Assembly (NCBI RefSeq): GCF_019722725.1 | Contig: NZ_CP077941.1 | Span: 2,728,001 to 2,792,000, forward strand | Source of the DNA: Vreelandella profundi | Lineage (GTDB): Bacteria; Pseudomonadota; Gammaproteobacteria; Pseudomonadales; Halomonadaceae | Reading direction: 5' to 3' | DNA: 64,000 nucleotides | Part shown: piece after piece, positions 43,577-51,531 of the stretch | How the letters are laid out: every line of letters starts with the position of its first letter | How positions within the stretch are numbered: the first letter of the stretch is position 1 | The notes under the pieces: model-generated | The model's database searches: none | What the model was told of the DNA's origin: nothing | The model's input: the letters and a program-made list of their open reading frames with translations, nothing else | Translations under genes and position numbers: made by a program

Positions 43577-43652
43577 TGGTGGGTGGTACTGGGTTCGAAC
43601 CAGTGACCCCCAGCTTGTAAGGCTGGTGCTCTCCCAACTGAGCTAACCACCC
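43577..43652 (-). tRNA. tRNA-Val (TAC), copy 2
   Basis: Same 76-base body as the copy at 43132-43207, with CCA encoded. It is the first tRNA of the cluster in the direction of transcription, so the promoter should lie just above 43652. Confidence 0.97.
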
Positions 43653-43764
43653 GCTGGACACGTGGCGCTGCATTCTACAGAAGACTTGTTGAATGTCAAC
43701 ATGCTACGTTTAAAACGGTTATTAAAACGATGTTTTAAACTAGCGTGCTGCTCTCTGCTAAGCC

Positions 43765-44487
43765 TTAGCCGTAAGCGCGGACGAAGGATGCCGCAATTTG
43801 GGTAGCTTCGTCAATCAAAACCTTGTGCGTTTGGCCAGAAGAGCGACGCGGCTTGAAATCATGGTCGCCATCTTCTAGCCATGCAAGATGGGCATTGGCT
43901 GGTAAATCGTAATTTGCGACCTCACTGCGGGTGCCGAAAGGATCTCTCTCGCCCTGTAAAACAAGCAAAGGGCACTCAATAGCTGGCCAGTGGTCCAGAC
44001 GAAGCTTGTCAGGCGCTTTAGGTGGATGAAACGGGTAACCAGCCACTACGACCCCAGGACACGTCTGCTGGCTCGCTAGCAGCGTCGCTACACGCCCACC
44101 CATTGACTTGCCCCCGACCCACAGAGGAATCGCCGACAGCGGACTCAGTAACGCATACCACTCTGCCAACTGGGCAAGCGTTTGAGCAATTGGCGGAGGA
44201 GGCCTGCGCCTGCCGGCTTCTTGCATCTGCTGCATATAGGGAAAGTCGATGCACAGTACTTGCACGCCCTGCTGGGCTAAAGAGGTGACAAATTGCTGCA
44301 TGAACGCTGACTGCTGGCCGGCTCCCGCCCCGTGGGCAAACAGTAGCCGCCCTACACTAGCCTCGCCATGCACTGAGAGCGGCCCCCTGCCTTGTACCAA
44401 AAAACGCCCCGCTGGCTGGCGGCGAAGCGTCTCTCCCAACGCCTCAGGGCGGACAGGGCTATATCCAGACAACGCATAGTGTGACAC
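43765..44487 (-). CDS. Alpha/beta hydrolase (KANL3/Tex30-like)
   Basis: A 240-residue alpha/beta-fold protein. It has LLFAHGAGAGQQSAFMQQFV near the N-terminus (oxyanion region), the nucleophile elbow GGKSMGGRVATLLA, a later acid segment (LVLQGERDPFG) and a final H in EDGDHDFKPR, completing a Ser-Asp-His triad. This is the small family annotated as alpha/beta-family hydrolase or KANL3/Tex30. The substrate is unknown. It lies 49 bases downstream of ttcA. Confidence 0.88.
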   Translation of the reverse strand: MSHYALSGYSPVRPEALGETLRRQPAGRFLVQGRGPLSVHGEASVGRLLFAHGAGAGQQSAFMQQFVTSLAQQGVQVLCIDFPYMQQMQEAGRRRPPPPIAQTLAQLAEWYALLSPLSAIPLWVGGKSMGGRVATLLASQQTCPGVVVAGYPFHPPKAPDKLRLDHWPAIECPLLVLQGERDPFGTRSEVANYDLPANAHLAWLEDGDHDFKPRRSSGQTHKVLIDEATQIAASFVRAYG

Positions 44488-44536
44488 GCACGGCTCCTAA
44501 CGATTAAGGGATCGCTATTCAGCGCTAACGATTGCG

Positions 44537-45448
44537 CTAGCCGACGTTAAACGCCTGGATACGCCCCGCCATTAGCTCCGCCTGTTTGGCCTCTAAGCCT
44601 TCGAAGTTGAAAAGACTGCGGTCTGCCAACTGTGAAGGCGCAATATTGGTAACGGCTTTGAACATGCTTTCCAGGCGGCCGGGGTAGTTCTTATCCCACT
44701 CGGCGAGCATTTCTTTGACTACTTGGCGCTGCATATTGGGCTGAGAGCCGCATAGGTTGCAGGGGATAATCGGGAATTCCATCAGCCGCGAGAATTCAGC
44801 GATATCGGCTTCTTTGCAGTAGGCCAGCGGCCGAATGACCATGTTTTTACCGTCATCGGACAGTAGTTTTGGGGGCATTGCCTTTAAGCTGCCGCCGAAA
44901 AACATATTCAGAAACAGCGTCTCAAGAATATCTTCGCGGTGATGCCCCAAGGCAATCTTGTTGGCCCCAATCTCTTCAGCAAAGCCGTACAGCGAGCCGC
45001 GACGAAGGCGTGAACACAGAGCACAGGTAGTTTTACCTTCAGGCGTTTTTTCCTTCACCACCGAATAGGTATCACGCTCAACAATGTGATATTCAACGCC
45101 CTGCTTATCCAGATAGGCAGGCAGCACGTGCTCAGGAAAGCCCGGCTGCTTTTGATCCAGATTGACCGCTATCAGCGAAAAATTGATCGGCGCGTTGCGC
45201 TGTAAATTGCGCAAAATCTCCAGCATCGTGTAACTGTCTTTACCGCCGGACAGGCACACCATTATGCGGTCACCCTCATTGATCATTTGATAATCAATAA
45301 TCGCATTGCCCACTTCTCGGCGTAGACGCTTTTGCAGTTTGTTAAAATCGCGCTTTTGCTTGGCGCCAGCAAAATCCTCTGAGCCGCCCTGCGCAGGATT
45401 AACGTGGGCCGAGGAAGGATGGGGATCAAAATGATTAAGAGATTGCAT
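44537..45448 (-). CDS. ttcA: tRNA 2-thiocytidine(32) synthetase
   Basis: Thiolates cytidine 32 of certain tRNAs. The 303 residues include the PP-loop SGGKDS (67-72), which activates the base with ATP, and the Fe-S cysteines C142/C145 ([11 protein letters not shown]) and C230/C233 (PCNLCGSQ). The N-terminal 25 residues are a variable extension. It is an orthologue of E. coli TtcA on length and motifs. Confidence 0.96.
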   Translation of the reverse strand: MQSLNHFDPHPSSAHVNPAQGGSEDFAGAKQKRDFNKLQKRLRREVGNAIIDYQMINEGDRIMVCLSGGKDSYTMLEILRNLQRNAPINFSLIAVNLDQKQPGFPEHVLPAYLDKQGVEYHIVERDTYSVVKEKTPEGKTTCALCSRLRRGSLYGFAEEIGANKIALGHHREDILETLFLNMFFGGSLKAMPPKLLSDDGKNMVIRPLAYCKEADIAEFSRLMEFPIIPCNLCGSQPNMQRQVVKEMLAEWDKNYPGRLESMFKAVTNIAPSQLADRSLFNFEGLEAKQAELMAGRIQAFNVG

Positions 45449-45562
45449 GGTATAGGCACTACCGAGGGTGAAAGATGCTGGAAATGAAAAGCAGCCACCA
45501 TTCTAGCAACACTCGCTGCTTTGACCCAACATTCAGCCTCGCCGTTCGGCGCCAGCCGCTTC

Positions 45563-46228
45563 CTAAACGGCCTCTGCCATCACGCGCTGCAGGCGCATGT
45601 ACAGCAGCGCGCTCGCCGTGGCTTCGCCTAATACGCTGTGGGTAGCTCCCATAGCAGGCACCTGCCAGCAGGCCAACGCCTGGGCAAAGCTGCTAGGCGC
45701 GTCAACTTCTGGGTGCACGCGCCTTAACTGGCGCTGGTGTAATTTCGCCACATCGACCTGGGCGTTGGGCAGTTCAAAATTTAGGCGCGCGCTTAGCAGC
45801 GCATTGAGCGCTCCAATTCGCTGATCCAGCTGCCAGCCCACAACGGGGCGATTGCCGATGAACTCCACTAACGCACTTAGGTTACCGCTGCTTGGCGGCG
45901 TTATTTCACCTGCCTGGCACAGTAAGCGATGGCGGCGCAGCGACGCATTATCAGCCTGGCCCGCCGCGCCCAAGCTCAGCACAAAGGCCTGACTGGTCAG
46001 TATGCGCTGCTGATTAAACACAATAGCCGCCAGGCTAATGACCGGTGATGACACCGTTGGCGTTACGTGACAGGTGAGCGCCACCAGCTCTTCCCCCATG
46101 TAGGGCTGAAATAACCAGGCGTAGGGGGAATCAGCACAGCGCCGCCGATCGCTTTCACGACGCAGCAACGTGCGTAGCGAGCCGCTAAACAGCGCCACGT
46201 GTCGATCTAGCAGCCATATTCCACTCAC
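45563..46228 (-). CDS. DEDD-exonuclease-like protein lacking the first catalytic motif
   Basis: A 221-residue protein. Its layout resembles a DnaQ-like 3'-5' exonuclease: a start strand (ELVALTCHVTP) where DxE is expected, a middle NRPVVGWQLDQRI in place of HNxxFD, and a final THSVLGEATASALLYMRL in place of HxALxDA. The first acidic pair is absent and the last D is an E, so nuclease activity is doubtful. It overlaps the upstream cNMP/CBS/DUF294 gene by four bases. That pairing is commonly seen with true exonucleases, which supports the family call. Confidence 0.65.
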   Translation of the reverse strand: MSGIWLLDRHVALFSGSLRTLLRRESDRRRCADSPYAWLFQPYMGEELVALTCHVTPTVSSPVISLAAIVFNQQRILTSQAFVLSLGAAGQADNASLRRHRLLCQAGEITPPSSGNLSALVEFIGNRPVVGWQLDQRIGALNALLSARLNFELPNAQVDVAKLHQRQLRRVHPEVDAPSSFAQALACWQVPAMGATHSVLGEATASALLYMRLQRVMAEAV

Positions 46229-48072
46229 GAATACTCCAAATGATAACGATGCGAAAGACGCTGTTTAAAGTCTTTAACGATGTGCAGCGCCTCACGCAAC
46301 AGGTCACGTTCTAGTGACGAAAGCGTTTGCACCACGACTCGATTTGCCCGGCTAGCCGCTTGAGCTTGCTGATCCACACCTTGGCCACTCTCCACCTCCA
46401 ATGCATCAAGCTGTTGCTTAAGACGCAGCTCGGCAAACAGCGATAGCGCCTCACCGAGATCATCAGCAAAACGGCGATCTAAGCGGCCGTCTGAAGCCAA
46501 GGCGTCAAGCCGGTCCAGCGTAGAAGTCGCTTTGATGCGCCGTTCAAGCGCCATGGTGCGAACACCGTGAACAATAGGAAAAATACCGCCCTTTTTAATA
46601 TCGATACCGTGCTGAGGCTTTTTCAACGAGCCAAACAGGGTCAATGGCGTTGAGAAGCGCAGCGCCGTCCGGGCAAAATAGGAAAGTAACAGCTCGTCAT
46701 CGGAACAGCGTGCAAACAGCTCTTCGCGCACGCTTTCAAGCAGGCTTGGATTGCCCGCGACGGCATGGGCATCAAGCATAATCGCCAGCTTCATCAGGCT
46801 ATCGCCATCGCGCTCACGGGCCCACTTTGCAATACTGGCTTTCCACTGCGACACGGTGCCTACCCACTCAGCATTAGACACCATAATATTGCCGGGACAT
46901 GGCGGATAACCGAGTTGCACCAAGGTGTTAGTTAGCTTTTTCATATCGGCGGAAAGATCAGGCCACTGGACGTCATCGGCAAGAATTAGCCCATTATCTT
47001 GATCCGTTTTCAGAATTTGCTCGCCGCGCCCTTCGCTTCCCATCACCATCATGCAGCTATGCTGACGGTACCCCTCGCCAACGGTAAACTCCCAGGCTTT
47101 ACTCATGATGCGGCCGTTCAACGCAGCGAGCAGATCCATCGCGAAACGCAGCTTAACGCCCTGAGTCATGAGCGCTTTAACAAGCTCGGGCGTACGCTGG
47201 CTAGCTGCCGCCAGCGCCTCCAGGCTTGTCGCCTGCTCAACCTGTAGAGTCACAACAAAACTGCGGCTTGAAAAGTAGCTAAGCACGTCGGTAAGTTCGA
47301 CAACGCCGCTTAAAACGCTGTTTTCCATCACGACGACCCGGGCCACTTTATGCCGCGTCATAAGCACCAATACTTCAAACAAGTACTGATCCGGCTCAAC
47401 AGTCACTAAATTGAAGTGGGCAATTTCATCAAGCGGCGATGTCACATCACAACTGCCCAGTACCAAACCGTTAAGCAAGTCGGTTTTGGTCACCATTCCC
47501 AGCGTACCCTGGGTGTCCACCAGCAGGCTGTCGGCATGGCTATCGTTAAGCTGCTTCACGGCGCTAGCAATATCGGTAGATGCGGCTACTAGCAGCGGCT
47601 CGCGCATACACTCGCTGACCTTAGCCAGCATGAAACCCGCCATAGCGACACCCCCTTCGGCGCGCTTTTCAGTCAGCAGGCGCGCCTTATGGGTTAACGA
47701 TTGGCGAAAGAAGTCACTAAAGGTTGGATAGCGACTGCAAAGCTGCTGAAACAGCGCCTTAGGCAATAAATAGCACAGGCACTCCTGCTCTGCCTTAAAG
47801 CGGTAGCGGCTTTTACCGTTCAAAATGCTGATCGCGCCAAATATATCGCCCGGCGTGTAGTGTCCGATGCGCGAGGTGGACGATGGCAAGCTGGCATCTA
47901 TTTCAGCCACTTCTCCTTTATGAATTAAGAAAACAAACTCACCCACCTGGCCGGTCTCTAAAATAATTTCGTCGCGATCAAAATAAGCGAGATCAATGCC
48001 GCGGCGAATGTGGTCACGCCCTTCATCATCAAGAAGCGTAAACGGCAGCTGGGATAAATCCACATCAACCAT
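46225..48072 (-). CDS. cNMP-binding, CBS and DUF294 nucleotidyltransferase-like protein
   Basis: A 615-residue signalling-type protein. A cyclic-nucleotide-binding domain comes first (about 15-135; GEFVFLIHKGEVAEI, YTPGDIFGAISILNG), then a CBS pair (about 155-275; DSLLVDTQGTLGMVTKTDLL). Next is the DUF294 nucleotidyltransferase domain (about 300-440; MGSEGRGEQILKTDQDNG) and a DUF294 C-terminal domain. It probably senses a nucleotide and modifies or controls a partner; the target is unknown. It is the first gene of a pair with the exonuclease-like gene and is divergent from the symporter and acetate region. Confidence 0.93.
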   Translation of the reverse strand: MVDVDLSQLPFTLLDDEGRDHIRRGIDLAYFDRDEIILETGQVGEFVFLIHKGEVAEIDASLPSSTSRIGHYTPGDIFGAISILNGKSRYRFKAEQECLCYLLPKALFQQLCSRYPTFSDFFRQSLTHKARLLTEKRAEGGVAMAGFMLAKVSECMREPLLVAASTDIASAVKQLNDSHADSLLVDTQGTLGMVTKTDLLNGLVLGSCDVTSPLDEIAHFNLVTVEPDQYLFEVLVLMTRHKVARVVVMENSVLSGVVELTDVLSYFSSRSFVVTLQVEQATSLEALAAASQRTPELVKALMTQGVKLRFAMDLLAALNGRIMSKAWEFTVGEGYRQHSCMMVMGSEGRGEQILKTDQDNGLILADDVQWPDLSADMKKLTNTLVQLGYPPCPGNIMVSNAEWVGTVSQWKASIAKWARERDGDSLMKLAIMLDAHAVAGNPSLLESVREELFARCSDDELLLSYFARTALRFSTPLTLFGSLKKPQHGIDIKKGGIFPIVHGVRTMALERRIKATSTLDRLDALASDGRLDRRFADDLGEALSLFAELRLKQQLDALEVESGQGVDQQAQAASRANRVVVQTLSSLERDLLREALHIVKDFKQRLSHRYHLEYS

Positions 48073-48261
48073 TGTGCATGACCCTCATTTAACTAAAAGG
48101 CGGGCTAAAAAACGTGACATAACGTTCAAAGCTGACGTGGAGTAATCAATTATTGTGCCTGCGCGAAAAAACCCGCTGCTATTATTTGCAACTCACTCTA
48201 CGGGTATAAAGGATTCACTTCCCAACAGGCAAGCAGAACATTGTTATACCTTTAGCTATCA

Positions 48262-48286
48262 CGCTAAAGTCGAAGCGACTTTAGCG
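48262..48286. promoter_or_regulatory. Perfect 11-base hairpin in the 48073-48737 gap
   Basis: CGCTAAAGTCG (48262-48272) pairs with 48276-48286 around an AAG loop. It has no T-run. It lies in the 665-base divergent intergenic region upstream of the DUF4212/symporter operon and may be an operator or an RNA structure. Much of the rest of this gap is AT-rich without a recognisable feature. Confidence 0.5.
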
Positions 48287-48597
48287 ACACGACCAAAGTA
48301 TTGATACATCTCTATCAGCATTAGACTAAAACAAAGTATTTATTTAAAGCAGCCAATAACGCAGCATTTATTCATCTACTAGACTATCGTCCCATAACGC
48401 TTGAAATACTGACAAACTTCGTTCAAATAGCGGTTAAAAATTCGTATTTTCAATCATATGCAAAGCACTAGCCGACATCTGCTCGTATATTGATACCAAA
48501 GTCTGGGATTTATTTTTTTGCATTTATTAGCCACTATTAGCACTGAGCCATGCAGGGTAATCGCACGTTACTAACTCACTCGAGATTGTTTTGTGGA

Positions 48598-48633
48598 TAA
48601 CAAGCTGACGCACTAAAAACGGCCAGCTTGTTA
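48598..48633. promoter_or_regulatory. 10-base inverted repeat upstream of the symporter operon
   Basis: TAACAAGCTG (48598-48607) is mirrored at 48624-48633 with a 16-base loop, 105 bases before the DUF4212 start. It could be a leader hairpin or a binding site for CrbR or another regulator. Confidence 0.45.
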
Positions 48634-48737
48634 GCCCTAAAATGGAGTAGTTCTCGACGTACGATTACCTTGATGGGTTACACGCTATTCCTGGTGAACT
48701 TTCCCAACCTTAAAAATCACAAGTGGAGAGAAACACA

Positions 48738-48998
48738 ATGGCAGACGACAAAAGCAATGCTGCTGAATACTGGAAAGCTAACGTCCGTTTAATTTATGGA
48801 TGCCTAGCCGTTTGGGCCTTCGTTTCTTACGGATGCGCTATTCTATTTCGCCCTCTCCTAGCCGGCATTCCGGTTGGCGGAACTGACTTAGGCTTCTGGT
48901 TTGCACAACAGGGCTCAATTCTGACTTTTATCGTACTGATCTTCTTCTATGCCTGGAAGATGAATAAGCTCGATCAAAAATATGGCCTTGAGGAGTAA
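48738..48998 (+). CDS. DUF4212 small membrane subunit of a sodium/substrate symporter
   Basis: An 86-residue protein with two transmembrane segments (VRLIYGCLAVWAFVSYGCAI, QGSILTFIVLIFFYAWKMN) and the family end KLDQKYGL. DUF4212 proteins are encoded directly before VC_2705-type solute symporters, as here with a 6-base gap, and are thought to be their small partner. The ATG at 48738 is preceded by GGAGAG. Confidence 0.93.
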   Translation: MADDKSNAAEYWKANVRLIYGCLAVWAFVSYGCAILFRPLLAGIPVGGTDLGFWFAQQGSILTFIVLIFFYAWKMNKLDQKYGLEE

Positions 48999-49004
48999 GC
49001 CGGT

Positions 49005-50786
49005 ATGAGCCAGTTTGCAATTAACTTACTGTTCGTCGGCTCTTCCTTTGCCCTTTATATCGGCATCGCGATTTGGGCACGAGCAGGCTCGACGAAAGAC
49101 TTCTATGTGGCAGGCGGCGGCGTTCATCCTATCACCAACGGGATGGCTACCGCGGCGGACTGGATGTCAGCGGCATCGTTTATCTCGATGGCGGGCTTGC
49201 TCGCCTCCGGTGGCTATGCGAACTCCACCTTTTTGATGGGCTGGACCGGTGGCTATGTGATCCTGGCGATGCTGCTAGCGCCTTACCTACGTAAATTTGG
49301 CAAGTTCACCGTACCAGACTTCATCGGTGACCGCTTCTACAGCAATACCGCGCGCCTTGTCGCGATTGTGTGCTTGATTATCGCCTCCGTTACTTACGTT
49401 ATCGGTCAAATGACCGGTGCAGGCGTTGCCTTCTCTCGCTTTTTGGAAGTTAGCAACACTTGGGGTATTTGGCTTGCCGCGCTAATCGTTTTCCTCTACG
49501 CCGTATTTGGCGGCATGAAAGGCATCACCTACACCCAGGTTGCTCAATACGTGGTGTTGATTGTTGCCTACACCATCCCTGCGGTATTTATTGCCATGCA
49601 GCTAACCGGCAATCCCATTCCGATGTTCGGCATGTTCAGTACGCATACCGAATCCGGCGTGCCGCTGCTTGAGAAACTGGACAGCGTGGTAAGCGCACTT
49701 GGCTTCCAAGACTACACCGCTGACGTAGATAACAAGCTCAACATGGTGCTGTTCACCCTGTCGCTAATGGTCGGTACTGCCGGTCTTCCTCACGTTATTA
49801 TTCGCTTTTTCACCGTGCCTAAAGTGGCCGACGCGCGCTGGTCTGCGGGCTGGGCATTAGTCTTCATTGCGCTGCTTTATCTCACCGCGCCAGCGGTAGG
49901 CTCCATGGCCCGCTTGAACCTGATGACCACGGTTTATCCAGAAATGGCGGGGCAGGTTGAGAACTACGAAGAAGCGGCACAAACGCCGATCCTGTACGAA
50001 GACCGCCCTGAGTGGTTCCGTACCTGGGAAGACACGGGGCTGATTATCTACAACGACGTCAACAGCGATGGCCGCATCCAGTTTTACAATGATGCCACTG
50101 ACTACACCGATCGTGGTTGGGAAGGTAACGAGCTCAACGTCAATAACGATATCCTGGTACTCGCTAACCCTGAAATCGCCAACTTACCCGGCTGGGTCAT
50201 TGGTTTGATTGCAGCAGGCGGCATCGCAGCGGCGCTCTCTACCGCGGCGGGCTTGCTACTGGCAATCTCTTCAGCCATTAGCCACGATTTGATCAAAACG
50301 ATGATCAATCCAAAAATCAGCGAAAAAAGCGAGATGCTGGCGGCCAGGATTTCAATGGGTGGGGCGATATTATTAGCCACCTTCCTAGGGCTTAACCCGC
50401 CGGGGTTTGCGGCACAAACGGTCGCCCTGGCCTTTGGTATTGCCGGTGCATCGCTGTTCCCTGCGCTGATGATGGGTATTTTCTCTAAGCGGATGAACAA
50501 CTCAGGCGCGATTGCTGGCATGCTGGCGGGCTTAATCAGCACCCTGCTGTATATCTTCACCTACCTGGGCTGGTTCTTTGTTGCAGGCACCAACATGTTG
50601 GCAAATACGCCTGACAACTGGTTCCTGGGCATCTCTCCGCTGTCCTTCGGTGCCGTGGGTGCAATGATTAACTTTGCGGTTGCCTTTGCGGTCTCTAGCG
50701 TGACAAAAGCTCCGCCGCAAGAAATTCAGGACCTGGTGGAAAGCGTTCGCTATCCGAAAGGTGCTGGCATGGCGATAGATCACTAA
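49005..50786 (+). CDS. Sodium:solute symporter (VC_2705 subfamily, acetate/short-chain acid type)
   Basis: A 593-residue SSS-family symporter with 13 predicted helices. Motifs are FYVAGGGVHPITNGMATAAD, GMKGITYTQVAQYVVLIVAY, PHVIIRFFTVP and GGIAAALSTAAGLLLAISSA. An insertion between helices (about 310-395) is acidic and contains an EF-hand-like calcium loop, DVNSDGRIQFYND (351-363). Its place next to crbS, crbR and acs suggests acetate or a similar short-chain acid as substrate. A terminator follows. Confidence 0.92.
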   Translation: MSQFAINLLFVGSSFALYIGIAIWARAGSTKDFYVAGGGVHPITNGMATAADWMSAASFISMAGLLASGGYANSTFLMGWTGGYVILAMLLAPYLRKFGKFTVPDFIGDRFYSNTARLVAIVCLIIASVTYVIGQMTGAGVAFSRFLEVSNTWGIWLAALIVFLYAVFGGMKGITYTQVAQYVVLIVAYTIPAVFIAMQLTGNPIPMFGMFSTHTESGVPLLEKLDSVVSALGFQDYTADVDNKLNMVLFTLSLMVGTAGLPHVIIRFFTVPKVADARWSAGWALVFIALLYLTAPAVGSMARLNLMTTVYPEMAGQVENYEEAAQTPILYEDRPEWFRTWEDTGLIIYNDVNSDGRIQFYNDATDYTDRGWEGNELNVNNDILVLANPEIANLPGWVIGLIAAGGIAAALSTAAGLLLAISSAISHDLIKTMINPKISEKSEMLAARISMGGAILLATFLGLNPPGFAAQTVALAFGIAGASLFPALMMGIFSKRMNNSGAIAGMLAGLISTLLYIFTYLGWFFVAGTNMLANTPDNWFLGISPLSFGAVGAMINFAVAFAVSSVTKAPPQEIQDLVESVRYPKGAGMAIDH

Positions 50787-50845
50787 GTCATAATCATTCC
50801 TGGCGTGTTAGCGAAATGCAGTGATCACGCCTTGGAGTCGACCCA

Positions 50846-50884
50846 CCATCGGGCTTCCTCAGGGAGGCCCGATGGCTTTTAATA
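50846..50884 (+). terminator. Rho-independent terminator after the symporter gene
   Basis: CCATCGGGC (50846-50854) pairs with GCCCGATGG (50867-50875), and inner pairs extend it. CTTTTAAT follows on the plus strand. It ends the DUF4212/symporter operon, with possible readthrough into the next gene. Confidence 0.85.
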
Positions 50885-50894
50885 AGGATAATTT

Positions 50895-51407
50895 ATGATA
50901 TGGCATTTGATCGCCGCCGTTTTTGCGGGCCTGGCGGCCGCAGGGATTGGGCTAATACTGCGCACGCTGAGCGGCAAACGACTGCCAAAGTGGATAGTGC
51001 CCGTCTTTGGTGGGCTCGGCATGTTGGGCTATCAGGTTCAGGTGGAATACAGCTGGTTTGAGCATAAGCAGACCCAGCTTCCCGATACGGCCACGGTAAT
51101 TTCCAGCGACACCACCACGGCAGTATGGCGGCCATGGACGTTTGCGATCCCGATGACCACGAAGTTTAGCGTGATCGACAGCGAAAACATTCGTATCAGC
51201 GAGCAAGATGGCGCCCGCTTAGCAGAATTTATCCTTTATCAGTTTGAACGCCATTACACGGACATCCTCATCACTCAGCCTTATCTGCTTAACTGCGAAA
51301 ATCGCGAACTCGTCCCGCTTGAGAAAGAGACACGCGATCCCATCCTTGAGCAGATACGTACGTTACGCGACACCTCCCCCTTGCTTCTCAACGTCTGTGC
51401 CTCATAG
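50895..51407 (+). CDS. Conserved hypothetical protein, N-terminal membrane anchor
   Basis: A 170-residue protein. Two N-terminal hydrophobic segments (LIAAVFAGLAAAGIGLILRT, WIVPVFGGLGMLGYQVQVEY) are followed by a soluble part, including FAIPMTTKFSVIDSENIRIS, and a C-terminal LLNCENRELVPLEK region. I do not recognise a named family. AAGGATAATTT gives a good ribosome-binding site. It lies between the symporter and crbS and is probably a membrane-associated accessory protein. Confidence 0.75.
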   Translation: MIWHLIAAVFAGLAAAGIGLILRTLSGKRLPKWIVPVFGGLGMLGYQVQVEYSWFEHKQTQLPDTATVISSDTTTAVWRPWTFAIPMTTKFSVIDSENIRISEQDGARLAEFILYQFERHYTDILITQPYLLNCENRELVPLEKETRDPILEQIRTLRDTSPLLLNVCAS

Positions 51408-51531
51408 GCTTAAACTGTCGCCAGCAAACCTGCGTATCAATGATCGTACAACGCGCTATATTTCGCCTAGAATAAGGCCTTTTATCAGCAGCGCACGTTA
51501 AGCGGATCGCACACTCTGGCGGGAGAAAGGC

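Noticed and set aside
42936..43652. Regularly repeated sequence resembling a CRISPR array.
   Set aside because: The repeats are 76-77 bases and fold as tRNA-Asp and tRNA-Val with encoded CCA; spacers are of very uneven length and no cas gene is nearby.
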